Shown piece after piece: positions 1 to 12,350 of a stretch of DNA of 64,000 nucleotides. Origin of the DNA: Reticulitermes speratus (lineage: Eukaryota; Arthropoda; Insecta; Blattodea; Rhinotermitidae); assembly GCA_021186555.1 (NCBI GenBank), contig JAJKFL010000005.1, positions 56,222,635 through 56,286,634 of the forward strand, written 5' to 3'. The notes under the pieces were generated by a model. That model ran no database searches. It had not been told where the DNA came from and saw only the letters and a program-made list of their open reading frames with translations. Numbering within the stretch: position 1 is the first letter of the stretch; each line of letters opens with the position of its first letter. A program made the position numbers and the translations under genes.

Positions 1-692
1 CAAAATTTGTGCCCAAGCTGCTTTCGCCGGAGCAGCAGCAACTCCGCCTTGAGGTCGCGCAGGACATGCTGGAGTGCGCCAACAGGGATCCTGAGTTCCT
101 GAAGACTGTGATCACTGGTGATGAGTCGTGGGTGTACGGATATGACCCGGAAACCAAGGTCCAGTAGTCACAATGGAAGCATCCAACATCCCCGAGGCCC
201 AAAAAAGCACGACACGTTCGGAGCAATGTGAAGGTGATACTGACTGTTTTCTTCGATTACCGGGGTGTTGTGCATCATGAGTACGCACCACTAGGCCAAA
301 CTGTTAATAAGGAGTACTACCAAGAAGTCCTCCGTCATCTTCGTGATGCAGTTCGGCGCAAGAGACCGGAGCTGTGGGACGCACGCAACTGGCAGCTGCA
401 TCATGACAATGCCCCAGCTCATTCATCACACCTGATCCAGGGTTTCCTGGCTAAGCTCGGCATTCCGCAGGTTCGCCAGGCTCCCTACTCTCCTGACATG
501 GCTCCTTGTGATTTCTGGCTGTTCCCAAGATTGAAGACACCGCTAAAAGGCTCCCGTTTTGACAGCCGCGAGGACATCATACAGAACGCGACGGCGCAGC
601 TGCACACCATTCCAAAACAAGCCTTCCAGCGATGGAAGGACCGCTGGGCTAAGTGTGTGGAGTCACAAGGGGCCTACTTTGAAGGGGATTAG
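1..692 (+). pseudogene. mariner transposase fragment with an in-frame stop
   Basis: Reading frame 3 encodes the catalytic part of a mariner transposase: the first aspartate in TGDESWV (about 117-137), the second in HDNAPAH, the third in YSPDMAPCD. There are 34 residues between the second and third aspartates, the DD34D spacing of the mariner family. A TAG at 165-167 interrupts the frame where relatives read Q-S-S-Q-W or similar, so the copy cannot make full transposase. From 228 to the stop at 690-692 the frame is open. Transposases of this family cut the element at its TIRs and insert at TA. Confidence 0.9.
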
Positions 693-765
693 GTATTGTA
701 ACCACCCAGATACAGAACTTTTTTTTCCCGGCCCAAGGTCGGATACTTTTTGGACAGACCTCGTA
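1..765 (+). mobile_element. mariner transposon, 3' half (cut by window edge)
   Basis: The stretch holds the C-terminal part of a mariner transposase and then a 3' terminal inverted repeat at about 737-763, followed by the TA at 764-765. The 5' half lies outside the window, so element length cannot be judged. The TIR reads into the element as TCTGTCCAAAAAGTATCCG on the minus strand, as in other mariners. Confidence 0.9.
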
Positions 766-1744
766 TATAATTTCATTTATATTTTTATACATACATTCTA
801 AGCATTATAATTTTAACTGAAAATAATTCTATATTTATTCATGATGATTTTATTGTATTATCTTTTTATTATATTTATTGACTTGATTCTGGAGAAGATT
901 TGAACATGATAATTATGTGACACATTCTATATCCAATGGTTGTGGATCTGCTTGAAGATGAAATAAATTGCATTGAATTGAACTGAATATACACTGTTTG
1001 ATATTATACATCAATCACTTTTTTCATTCATCCTGTAGATGAAAATACAGTGATATATGATGTGAATCTGTATTATACATAACAAAAGTACAGCTGTGTT
1101 TATTGTATAATCTTATTGTATATACAACATATACCTTTGCTTGTATAGTCATAATAGATAGATAGATTGATTGATAGATAGATATAATAAAGACTATTTC
1201 TTGTGTTATGTGTATGTACATGTTTATTTACAGTGCAGTTAGACTTTTCTATTACTTATAAGATTGTCTTTTGAATGTATAACAAATACACTGTTAATAT
1301 CTTTAGATGACTGAAACTCTTTCTACACGATTCTAAATGTTTTAACCCTGCAGTATACCTTACTGCCCGTTTTTGAAGAATAAAAAATTTTTAGTTTCTT
1401 TATATCTTGTCCTACATTCAATATTGATGTGTTAGAAGTGGAAGTTAAAAGTGTGAACATTAACATACTCTCTAGCTGAGTAGATTTCAGTGCAGGGATA
1501 ATAAATACATATGAATGAAATACCTATGATATGACCTATTGTACAGGACATTATTTCATGCTGCTGCTGAACCATGTCCAGTGAAAATTATCTGTATGAC
1601 ATTGGTGAAAGGGAGGGGGGGATATTGAGGGCCGAATAGTAGTCAACTTTACCGACTGGGATATTGCTACCGATTGCTACTAACACCTTGTGGTAGTTGT
1701 GAACGGCTCATAGATGGCAGGACAATAGACTCGGCCCCACGTTT
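766..1744. other. intergenic, no gene seen
   Basis: AT-rich sequence between the mariner and the MDH2 promoter. A short GATA/GATT microsatellite lies at about 1148-1190. Around 950-985 there is a tail rich in TTGCATTGAATTGAACTGAA that resembles the 3' ends of the LINE fragments elsewhere in the window. No coding region can be supported. Confidence 0.6.
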
Positions 1745-1830
1745 CCGACCAATAGCATTGAAGTTACCGATCTGGTAGTAGTAATCTGTGATCTAGTATA
1801 AGAAGGTCCGTTTCGCACATGCGTAAGATC
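1745..1830 (+). promoter_or_regulatory. candidate MDH2 promoter elements
   Basis: A CCAAT box (GACCAATAGC, near 1747) and an NRF1-like palindrome CGCACATGCGT (1814-1824, two mismatches to the usual YGCGCAYGCGC) sit 75-150 bases upstream of the MDH2 start codon. NRF1-type sites are common at nuclear genes for mitochondrial proteins in animals. The assignment is motif-based only; no transcription start is visible. Confidence 0.35.
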
Positions 1831-1898
1831 TCTTTGCAGTGCAAGGTCGTCTGGTAAAGAAGCTGAGAGGAGAGGGTTAAAAAATAGAATTATTAAAA

Positions 1899-4800
1899 AT
1901 GTTCTCCAGATTTGTAAGACCGCAGACTGTATCTGCTCTTCATAATAGTGCCAAAAACTTCGCTACAAGTACTCAGGTAGTCATTTCTGCGCAAAGTATG
2001 CTTAAAATTAACACTCTATTTTGCTGGTTCTCTTCATGATGCACCTTAACCTGGATGGAGTTTTAAGATAACTGTGTTTAGAGGAATTGGAACACCGATT
2101 ATGAAGTACTTACCGTATTTGTGCAGGAGTGATGTGTAAATTTGCGGTTCCATTTTTCGCTCCAGAGGAACGCGAAGGTTGCCGTGTGTGGTGCGAGTGG
2201 TGGCATTGGACAGCCCTTGTCCTTGTTGCTAAAAGGATCGCCCCATGTGACGGAATTATCACTGTATGATATTGTACATACGCCAGGTGTGGCTGCTGAC
2301 CTTAGTCATATTGAAACGGCCGCCACTGTTAAGGGTTACAATGGACCAGAGCAGTTAAAGGTAGGCATATAAGCATTATGATTTTTGGAAGTCAGTACTT
2401 AAGAAGGCAAACAATATATGTTATTGCAGTTCCTAACCGTAATTACAGAACAAGTTGATAGTTTTCTCACTAGGTGTAATTCAGTAGGTGTCCTGTTTGT
2501 TTCAGCTGATGTTAAACTGATGAGTGGACTGTGTTTGTAACTACCCAAGTCAAGAGTTGTATTAAAAGTAACCATAAGTATAATTGGCGTGAGAGATGAA
2601 AACTTTGTATCTAGAAATCTTGACTAGACATAGTTATCATGCCTAAAAGATACAGTATGTGGTACTCCAGAATATGTCTGTAATCATTTTGGTTTGTAGT
2701 TACTTATTACTTCCAAAGGGAGTAATGCCACAGTAGAAGAAACTGTGGAATGATTCTAGATTATAGTAACCACAGGCATCAGTGAGCCATCATATATAGT
2801 TCACGTTCCCCTCCAAAATCCAACCTCTGGTGTTCCCGTTGTGGAGGGGGGTAACGTCTGTAGGTGGCTAACAGGGGCTATGGTTCACCCAAGCCAAGGT
2901 GTGAGGTATCGTGCCGAGGGCTGCATGGCACTGGGGTGGTGATAGCAGTGCCATTAATGATCCCCTCAGGACACCAGGCAGCACCCCATTGTATTGATGC
3001 CTTCCACTCGTAAGGGGCTCTGCGGGTGGTGACTATTATTTCCCCATTACTCGTGGGACTCTTTTGGAGAAAACACGAATTAAAAAACCTATTAAAAGCA
3101 ATTAAAAATGCTGTGGTACAGAAGGACCTGCCTAGTTGTGCTCAACAGGAGGCCAGGCAGTCTCGCAAACCACCCCAGGGAGCTGGTATTCCCAGCAAAC
3201 CTAGGGACATTAAGCATCTGACAAAAGTCAAGGACAAACAGGCACAAGATGTCCCAAAAATATAAATTTATTCAATTTAATCTGCACCATAGCAAGGCAG
3301 TGGTAGCACTTTTTTGCCGAAAACTTGCTACAGGGGAGATAGATATAGCACTTATTCAGGAAGTCTGGGTTTATGGGGACTGAATAAGGGGGTTATGCAG
3401 CATAAGGGGACATTGTTTTCTACTGGACTCGGTATTGTTCCTAGATCCTGCATTTTTTTCAGGAACACAGTTCATGCCTTTCCACTATCAGAGCTTTGTT
3501 CTAGGGATGTGACGATGGTGAGGGTGACTTACATTAGGGGAGGGAGCAAGAGGGGGAACTTATTGTTACCTCGGCATATCATTCAGATGAACCACCCCGT
3601 CAAAGGGGTTAAGGGAAGTCGTTGACTACTGCAGTAGGAATAAATTGCAGCTCAACATTGGATGTGATGCCAATGCACACCACATTATATGGGGGAGCAC
3701 AGACATCAATCCACGAGGAGAGTGCTTAATGGAATATTTGTTTAGTATGAATCTCAGCATTCTTAATAAAGGTAACAGGCCTACTTCTGTAATTAGTACT
3801 AGGAAGGAGGTCATAGATTTGACACTAGGGACTAACAAGATAGGGGACCTGGTGACTAATTGGCATGTATCTGATCAAATCTCTTTGTCAGACCACAGAT
3901 ACATAGTGTTTCAAGTGGGTGACCTGGAAGTTACCAGGCTGACATATCGTAACCCCAAGGGAACCAATTGGGAATCCTATCGGGAGGACCTAAAGGTAAA
4001 TCTAGGGGTTGTACCAAGAGTTGTACACTCGTTGCAGAATGTAGAGCTGGCTGTTGACTTGTTGCAACAGGCCATCCTCTCGTCCTATCACCAGAACTGT
4101 CCGGCCAGGGTGGCTCTCTTGTCAAGGACGGTTCCTTGGTGGAACAAAGAGTTGAGCCGCCTTAAAGCTTCAACAAGATGGCTTTTTAATCAAGCTAAAA
4201 GGACATGTGACTGGGAATCATATAAGACGGCCCTCACCTGTTACAACTAAGTCCTCTTGGAGGGACTACTGTCGGGGGATCGAGGATGTACCTGACAGGG
4301 CCAGACTCATGAGGATCATGGCCAGTCAGTCGGCCAACAGAGTGGATTTATTAAACTACTTGATAGCCGATACACACAATCTGGAAAAGAGACCCTGAGG
4401 GACCTATAAAGAGTTAATTTTCCAGGGTCTGCTGGAGAAGAAGTAACCTTGGAAGGACAGGGGCAGCCAAACCTGGAGCATTTGCTGCTCACAGGGAGGA
4501 CTGGCAACTGTCTAAAAAGGTTATTGACCAGTCTAAAATAAGATGGGCGATTAGCACATTCAAACCATTTAAATCGGCAGGGACTGATGGAATTGTACTT
4601 GCTGTCTTGCAACAAGGAGTCAAACACTTAACGACTCATCTGTGACATATCTTTAGAGCCTGCCTAGCAAGAGGGTATATACCCAAAGCTTGGAGACAGG
4701 TCAAGGTGACGTTTATCCCTAAACCCGGGAAGGCCAACTATACCGAGGCTAAGGCATATCGTCCTTTATGTTATTTTCACTATACATTTTTATTGTATAT

Positions 4801-7800
4801 AGTCTTATTCCGACAAATGTACACTGGTACAAGTGTACATTTGTCGGAATAAGACTATATGCATATCGTCCTTCATGCTGAAAATTATGGAAAAATTGGT
4901 GGACAGGCATACTGGGGACGAGATTTTGGGGCTACATCCCCTACATTGATACCAATGTGCCTACCAACCAGGGAGGCCCACTGAAACTGCACTGCATCAT
5001 GTGATCACACATACAGAGGAAGCAGTGGAAAACGGCAAAGTTACACTTGGAACTTTCCTAGATGTTGAGGGAGCTTTTGATAGCACCTCATTTGACATCA
5101 TAACAAAGGCTGCCAAACGGCATGGGCTTGGAGACACGATCTGTCGTTGGATTAGCTCATTGGTGAATTGCTCAATCTGAGCAGAAACCAGCTCAGAATA
5201 GTGACAGGGTTGCTGACAGGACACTGTCATTTAAAAGGACACCTATTTAAACTGGGGCTGGTAGACATTCCCAAGTGCAATAGATGCAAACAGGCATCTG
5301 AAACAGCCTCACATGTTCTTTGTGATTGTGAGGCTTTGGCCACACTAAGATTCAGGCACCTGGTTTGTCAATGTATGAAACCAGGTGACTTTGAAGACAT
5401 CTCTGTCAGTAAGATACTGCACTTTGTTCAAGGTGTGGGACTGCTGAATGAATGAGCTAAAGGGTTGCACAAAAGATCGATAATGGTTAAAGTGCACGGG
5501 TCACTGTGGTGCCTGCCCTTCTGTATTCTGTTCTATTCTAGTTCAAGTAATTTGGACTCTTGTGGCAGCATGTATAAAAAAAAGGAAGAAAAAGTAAGTG
5601 GTAATTGTATAAAGACTCAAATGTAGATAATGCAAGAACTAACCTAGCATGCAGTTCTCGTTCAGTGGTCCACCACACCAGCATGTTTATCAACATAGGG
5701 ATGGTGGATCTGATACCAACACTGCTGAGAATACCTGGCAGCACTTCATATATACTTGCTGGTTATTTCATAGAGTGGTTTAAAATGTACATAGTAATAA
5801 TAGTGAAGGTTAATATTGGCACTTAAGGCTTTGCCAGCTTGTTTGTAATGGTAACTCATTTAGGCTTAAGCTGAAATTTCAAGTGGAACAAGTGTCAGGC
5901 CATATGTTGCTGATCTGTCTTTTTTCAGGATGCCCTGAAGGGAGCAGAAATTGTGATTATTCCTGCTGGAGTGCCCAGGAAGCCTGGAATGACCCGTGAT
6001 GACCTCTTCAATACTAATGCTTCCATCGTTCGTGACCTTGCCCAAGCTTGTGCTGAGGTCTGCCCCAAGGCTCTTATTGGGATCATATCTAACCCAGTAA
6101 GTAGGATTTTTATCTGAATTTACTGAAACAAATTTGATCATTTTGTATTCATGATATCTTTGCTGCTTGCAGTTCTTTGGCATACAGACGTGAAATTCCA
6201 TGGTATAGAGAACAGAATTAACAATGGCACAGTTCTTTCTGAAATTAATGGTAAAGTAACAAACACACGGGCAGTACTTTCTTGTGCTTTGTCCTTATGT
6301 TTTTAATTCCATAAGATCAGAATTTGTCATACTCTTATGCAACCAGAAACATGAAGCTGCATTTGCAGAGAGAGGACACAGTGAAAGGCAGAATACTACA
6401 AAATTCAGGAAATAATATACGTATTCATGTTCGTCATTCTTTCTCATATTTTACACACATTTCCTGAGCTGTTGCTTGAGGCATTCACATTTCTTACTGA
6501 GCATGTGAAATTCTTGTATGTGATCGATAACCTTTAATTTATGCCCAAAAATTTATGTGGTTATAATCATGTAAATGTGCCATTGTATTGTTTTGTATTG
6601 TATTTCATCCTAGAAATCATTGCAGAATGATTGATTCAGAGGCTTCACTTCCTGTGACCTCTGCACTGTACAGAACAAACTGTGTAAATTGCTTACATAA
6701 GCAAGTGTTCCTATACACAAACAGACATCACGTAAACCAAAGTAAAGTAAATTGGTGTAATATAACTTAAGCTAATGTTTGACACCAGCATGAATGTACT
6801 TACTGGGGTGACCCTCCCCTAATTCAGGAGCATGTATTATGTACAGTCTGTTGTCAAAGTACAGTGATGACTTCTGTTGAAGCTTCACATCCCTGAATAT
6901 TTATATAGTCCCAGAGGTGCATAATATAAGGAAACAAAGCGAACTGCTAATCTTTATAAAGAGGAGCAGCTCAAAAATAATGGAAGAGAATTTCCTTGTT
7001 AACTAACATTACCATTACACATGGAGTAGAATAGAATATAAGTAGGGTGGGCACCAGAGCATCCCATGCACATCGACCATTTCTGGTCCTTTGTGCAGCC
7101 CTTGTATTCATTTGTTTAGCAGCCCCGCACTTTGAACAAAGTGCAGTAACCTGCTTACAGAGATATCCTTAAAGTCCCCTGGTTTCATAAAATGATACCC
7201 CAGGTACCTGAATCTTAATGCAGCCAAGGCCTCACAGTCGCTGAGAACATGTGAGGCCATTTCAGATGCCTGTTTGCATCTATCGCACTCGGGACTGTCT
7301 ACTAGCCCCAGTTTAAACAAGTGTCCCTTTCTTAGCTGGTTTCTGTATTACACATGGAAAGTGAAGTGTAGTGATGGCAAACCATTGGTTAGTGAAACAG
7401 TTACTACTGATGTGACAGACAAAATCAATTGAACGCTCCCATTCCATTCTAGTTCAATGACAGACAGCCATAACTTTCAGTGTAACAAATGACCAGTAAT
7501 TACTTCATCATCCATTAATGAGATAAGTAAGCTGCTGTGCCAGAAAAACTCTGCATGTTTTCTAGAAAAGATGTTGGGTTAAGAATGTCTTGTGTTTCAG
7601 GTGAACAGTACAGTACCTATTGCGTCTGAGGTTTTCCAGAAAGCCGGTGTTTATGATCCAAACAGGATATTTGGAGTTTCAACCTTAGATGTAGTTCGGG
7701 CAAACGCCTTCATAGCAGAAGCCAAGGTCAGAGACGATGTGTTGTATTTAGGGTAAACACTAAGTACTGGCATGCTATATCGTAAAAGAAAGTAATTGAT

Positions 7801-10800
7801 TTCACTGTCAAGAGAGAGCGTTGTCATGGAAAAGTTGACTGACATTTGTAGCAGAATTGCGTTCAATAGTCCACATGACTCCATTTTCAATACATCCAGC
7901 CCTTGTTTCATGCCTTAGTTGCATTCCCTAAAGCAAAAAGGCGTTAAAACAAGGGTTCGGTGTAATGCAGTGAGTATTGTAACTGCTGAAATGTGTGATA
8001 CAAATTTTTGTACCACAGAGCAATGTTTGGGCTTTTGCATTCATCTAAATGTGAGAAAACAGTTTTCTGCAAATGATAAAATGTTTATCATTTGCCATGT
8101 ACACGGTCATTCATTTATTCTGCAGTCTGTCTTACGACAGGTCCGTAGCCTCTTCCAAAGCGAGTTCTCCACAGGGTGCGATCTAGTGCTTCCTCTTTCA
8201 ATTTCCAGTATCTTTTCTTTTCCTTAAGGTCATCCAGTAGCTGCTTACGTCTTCTCCCTCGTCGTCCCGTCATTTCTATCCTTCCTATGTTACTTCCTTC
8301 ATATGTTACTTAAATTTACCATGTTGCAGTCAGCATCGTTCAGTCTGTATATTAGTGCAGGCTTCTTTTGTTCATCTGCACAACAGTTTTATTCTACATT
8401 CTCATACAATATTTAATACATACTTTTTGCTGCATATTTTGACCTACTCCACTCCACCTTCAGGTATATTATGTTGATGTAGCACAAGATGTAACATTTA
8501 GCATTTTGTAAGAACCGAAATAAAACCGTTGTGCAGATAAAAAAAATAAAAGACCCCCACATTAATATTTAACCTTTTGGCGCTAGAATTAAATGCCCCG
8601 AGTGATTTACATCAGATGGAATTTAAATTGGGGCCGCCTGAGAGCAGTGATAAACATATGACATTCAGCATTTCGAGCATCATTCTGCCCATTATATATA
8701 TAATGTTGGGCACTGAAGGGTGAAGGACATACAAATTTCAGTGAGATGCATCACATAGACATTTGTTCAGTCCAGACAATCTCACAGTATGTTTATACTT
8801 GGAATGTTATTTCATGTTTGATGCTGAGTCTGTTTCTCTACTCGTTTTGATTTCATGAAAACAGAACTTGGATCCAACAAAAGTGAATGTTCCTGTGGTT
8901 GGTGGACACTCTGGAGTTACCATCATCCCATTGATTTCGCAGGCAAAGCCAAGTGTTGAATTTAGCAAGGACAAGCTGAAAGCCCTGACAGAAAGAATAC
9001 AGGCAAGTATGTTGTGTGTGAAGAAAGAATGACATGTAGCTAGCTGTTTCATATTTGGTGCTGAACATTGATCTTCCATAACAACAGAGAATTCTTTGGC
9101 CAGCTGAGTGACAGGCAGCTTCTCAGCTACAGGAACTGTTGATACTCATAACAGAATAACTTGTGGATTGCAGTAATGGATATCACAGAACTGACTGCTT
9201 GAGGACAGTTTATTGTGTTGCACCACTTAATTTTTTTCAGTGCTAATTTTACCATAATCACCGACACTGGGCTGGAATGATTATGACTTTGCGTTATTGC
9301 CGAGTCTGACAAGAGGTGTGTGTGTGAGAACACATGGCGAGATAATCACAGCTGATCTTGTTTGGATTTTAAAATGTGAAAGTTGGTCTGATAAATTTGT
9401 ACTTGGAAGCTAAGGCATAACTGGAAGAATAATATTAACATGCATATTTAGAGAAATAGCATAAGCAATGAAGTCAGTAAAACATATCTTGAGGTTATGG
9501 AGTGAAGTCAGTTGTTCTGATAAAATGTTTTGTTCATTACTGTAACACAAGTGACACTGCTGTCCAAGATGGAGAAGTTTTAAATTTTAATTATCCTAAA
9601 ATGTACTCGTGCAGTGTAGTGTACAGTAGCTGGCGTTGACCTATTGTACTTACAAGGCGTTGCATTACACAGGAAGCTGGTACTGAGGTTGTGAAGGCTA
9701 AAGCAGGTGCAGGCTCAGCCACGCTGTCCATGGCATATGCCGGTGCACGCTTTACGTTTGCTCTGTGCCGTGCTCTGAAGGGAGAACCTAACATCGTTGA
9801 GTGTGCATATGTGCGCTCTAACATCACAGAGGCGAAGTACTTCTCCACCCCTCTGCTAATTGGGGTAAGCACAGTTCAGAATATATACATTACCACGCAT
9901 GATAGAAGATCATAAGGAGCCAAACAAGGTAGTGCAGCAGTGTAGTACTCGGATTTGTGTATTGAAGATTTTGGTATCAGATATCCTGGTTGAGGTGTTT
10001 ACCCTTTGAGCATCACATGTAAGCCTTCTTATTGCGGGAATTTTCAAGTCCAAAATCAGGTAATAGTGGTACAAAAATTGCTACTACAGAGAGTACTTTT
10101 TATCACTGGACTGCTTGCCGTAGAACGGCCAACATCATTGCTGGTTGGTGACTGATGATGCTGACTGCTCAGTCCAGTGATACAAAATGTAAAGTGTGCA
10201 GTTGAGACTTGTTCCAAGAGGTGACATCCAGAATCAGCTTCTTACCTTACACGATTGATCTGCATTTCAGAAGTCGGTATAATACTGGTAGGGTGAAATT
10301 TCACCTTGATGTTGTTTTGATTGGTTTTACTAGTGAACAGAAGCCATTAATGAAAACAAAGCGGAGTTATACGGAATTTATGTAAGTACTGGTTAGCTAC
10401 AGCCACACCCAGTTACAAAAACTGAAGAATCATATGTACAAGAAATATTTGCCTGCAATATTTAGCATTTAGGGCAGGGGTGAACAAAGTTCCCAAAATT
10501 CTAGAAGCCACCTCAAAATTCTAGGTGCCAGAAGGGTGACATGAGGCTAGTTCCATACTGAGGGCCCACAAATATTAGGCACCACTGTACAAAATTCAGT
10601 CACCACAGGGACCTGGTGCCTGGGACTTGTGCTCCCTGATCTAGGGAGGTTTACAGATCTCGTGTCCTTTATGGTCTGTATATTCTTATATGGCATTACA
10701 AATACAACACATAACTAAAAGGATGGTATTATGTTTGAACACTGAAGAGGCACAGAACAGGAATTATTTTAAACTGATCATGCTGGTACATTTCTATACA

Positions 10801-11534
10801 TTTTACCTCACACAAGATTGAAACTACATTTAGTTCGAAAAAATATGTTACTCTGTTGCGATATTCAGCAAGGTATGAAGTTTATGACATTTGTTGATAT
10901 TCCTTCATTTGTTAAACATATTTACAAGATGCTCTTTAGAAAATGGCAGAAGGAAGTCGTAGGTAGAATAAAGTGGGTGTCAGTGCCACTTTGCTATAGA
11001 TCCCATATAGTCTGAACAGCTTGGGCCCAATTTTAGGCCATCCCATAGCTCGCGTGGCTAGTTGCTGGCTTCTCACTGCACAGACCTTGGGTTTGATAGC
11101 AGGCCAGTGAGTGTAGTATTTGTGGTGGATTAAGTAGCACTGGGACAGGTTTTTCTCCAAGTACTTTGGTTTTGCCGTGTTAGTATAATTCTACCAATGC
11201 ACCATACTCATTCTTTCATCGGTCACCAACAGTGTATAATCTTAACAGTTGACAGCATCATTAAATTAAAAAAGGCTTCAGGTTTGTGTCATGGAAAGTC
11301 TGGCTCGGTGGCATAGCATTTCCTCTGTGTCTTTCGCATTGCACGTATATAATTTATCTTACCACACTTTCCTTTTGTATTCTGATTATGTTCTTTCATG
11401 GTACACAGCCCAATGGAATCCAGAAGAATTTGGGTCTTGGAAAACTGTCTGATTTTGAAAGTGAACTCCTGGCAGCTGCTATCCCAGAATTGAAGAAGAA
11501 CATACAGAAGGGAGAAGATTTTGTAAATAAGTGA
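1899..11534 (+). CDS. Mdh2: malate dehydrogenase, mitochondrial (NAD-dependent)
   Basis: Seven exons give a 340-residue protein, close to the usual length: 1899-1976, 2166-2360, 5929-6096, 7601-7726, 8865-9002, 9673-9864, 11409-11534. All introns are phase 0. The enzyme interconverts malate and oxaloacetate with NAD in the mitochondrial matrix (TCA cycle, malate-aspartate shuttle). Exon 1 encodes a basic, Ser/Thr-rich, acid-free presequence ([17 protein letters not shown]), a mitochondrial import signal. Visible landmarks are the NAD-binding loop GASGGIGQP (residues 35-43), substrate arginines R108 and R114 in PRKPGMTR, the D177/R180 relay region in STLDVVR, and catalytic H204 in VGGHSG. The start codon is the first ATG before the presequence, with A at -3. 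Intron 5 uses a GC donor (9003-9004). Introns 2-4 contain LINE fragments. No lesion was seen, so I judge it functional. Confidence 0.96.
2796..5545 (+). mobile_element. LINE (Jockey/R1-type non-LTR retrotransposon), decayed, in Mdh2 intron 2
   Basis: A GC-richer 5' region (2796-3030) precedes an ORF1-like remnant (3026-3265). A second ORF starts near 3249 with an AP-endonuclease N-terminus ([14 protein letters not shown]...IALIQEVW). The endonuclease continues at 3645-4250 with [13 protein letters not shown] and LSDHRY. Reverse-transcriptase pieces follow at 4480-5170 ([26 protein letters not shown]), then a C-terminal zinc knuckle C-x2-C-x8-H-x4-C at 5274-5330. Stops and frameshifts break it. 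About 5165-5185 the sequence jumps from RT to the C-terminus, an internal deletion. The 3' end carries repeats of TTCTATTCTA. Confidence 0.85.
4754..4873. repeat. short palindromic insertion inside the LINE, with a 13-bp target duplication
   Basis: Arms 4797-4825 and 4832-4860 are perfect 29-bp inverted copies around a 6-base spacer. GCATATCGTCCTT occurs on both sides (4754-4766 and 4861-4873), and the RT reading frame of the LINE resumes after the second copy. This is therefore an insertion into the already resident LINE. Confidence 0.8.
5546..5928. other. rest of Mdh2 intron 2
   Basis: Unique-looking intronic sequence that ends in a pyrimidine tract and AG acceptor (5920-5928). No further element recognised. 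Confidence 0.5.
7027..7345 (-). mobile_element. 3' end of the same LINE family, antisense in Mdh2 intron 3
   Basis: The minus strand encodes the same C-terminal zinc knuckle ([18 protein letters not shown]) and ends with the same TTCTATTCTA tail as the LINE at 2796-5545. It is a 5'-truncated copy in the opposite orientation to the gene. Confidence 0.85.
8118..8325 (-). mobile_element. LINE 3'-end fragment in Mdh2 intron 4
   Basis: The minus strand reads [19 protein letters not shown] followed by [19 protein letters not shown], a C-terminal segment that recurs in insect LINEs. Only this short piece remains. The clade cannot be named from it. Confidence 0.6.
9000..9008 (+). other. GC-AG splice donor of Mdh2 intron 5
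   Basis: Exon 5 ends CAG and is followed by GCAAGT instead of GTAAGT. Reading stays in frame only if the junction is here, and exon 6 begins GAAGCTGGTACTGAG after a good acceptor at 9672. Apart from the C at +2 the match to the donor consensus is perfect, as is typical of functional GC-AG introns. Confidence 0.85.
10101..10182. repeat. 13-bp inverted repeat in Mdh2 intron 6
   Basis: TATCACTGGACTG (10101-10113) and its reverse complement (10170-10182) flank 56 bases. It may be a very short MITE; no target duplication is evident. Confidence 0.5.
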
Positions 11535-11705
11535 AAGCAAGAGGTTCAGTTGTAGAAAGCACCGGAATTACGGCTGTCCAACAAACCTCAGGAAACTGTA
11601 ATTGCATCAGCGGACTTGCTGTGTGGGTTTGATTATGTAGATATACTGTATACTGAAGCATTTGTCATGGCTTGAAATAATTAAACAGTTACACATTTGT
11701 ATATT

Positions 11706-11711
11706 ATTAAA
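11706..11711 (+). terminator. possible Mdh2 poly(A) signal
   Basis: ATTAAA lies 172 bases after the Mdh2 stop codon in AT-rich sequence. It is the common variant of AATAAA. Other AT-rich hexamers nearby could serve instead. Confidence 0.3.
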
Positions 11712-11831
11712 CAAAGCACAGGAATGTGTAGTTAGTACATTAATGACAAGGCAACGTGTAATTAAAAAAAGAAACATATTTTGTTCTGTTTTCTTGAAAC
11801 CATTTCAAGATTCAATGGCTTTTATCTCGTC

Positions 11832-12350
11832 AGTTTTGAGGTTTTCACAGCAGTGTAATCAATTCTGGTCTTCTAGGAAGTGACACTACATCACTGGGCA
11901 AGTGGTTACCACATTTTGAAGGAACATACTGCCTTCATCGTCAAGGGTGAAGTGGACCACTTGGTGAGGTAAAGTTCACCCTAGAACATGCCATGAAGGC
12001 CAAGAGGGGGAGTAGAGGTGTAGCTCTACTCTTTCTTTAACCTCGGCGCTAGATGGGGGTCGGTGGTCAACGCCACGCCCCAGCCGCTTTATCCCCGGGA
12101 ATGACCCGGTACCCATTGTACAGGAGGCTGGGTAGGCCCCAGGGCCAGTCTGGAGGGTGCTGAAAATCTCGCCCCCACCGGGATTCAATCCCCGGACCGT
12201 CCAGCTCGTAGCGAATCGCTATACAGACTGAGCTATCCCTGCCCACAGTGGACCACCTGACCACTGAATAAAGGCAATACATTCCTTCAAAATGTTGAGA
12301 ACCACTCCCCCAGCAATGCAGTGTCACATCCCAGAAGACCAAAGTCCTCA
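11832..12350. mobile_element. foldback repeat, family E, split by a SINE
   Basis: Left part 11832-11963 and right part 12248-12350 are inverted relatives: GGTCTTCTAGGAAGTGACAC at one end, CAGTGTCACATCCCAGAAGA at the other. The same hairpin family recurs about ten more times in the window. A SINE sits at the tip of this copy. Confidence 0.7.
11964..12247 (-). mobile_element. tRNA-derived SINE (family 2) with a 12-bp target duplication
   Basis: On the minus strand the head reads GATAGCTCAGTCTGTATAG (box A-like) and then CGGGGATTGAATCC (box B-like). GTGGACCACTTG (11952-11963) and GTGGACCACCTG (12248-12259) flank it as a target-site duplication. Related copies are at 31055-31337, 41395-41680 and a fragment near 22430. 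Confidence 0.8.
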
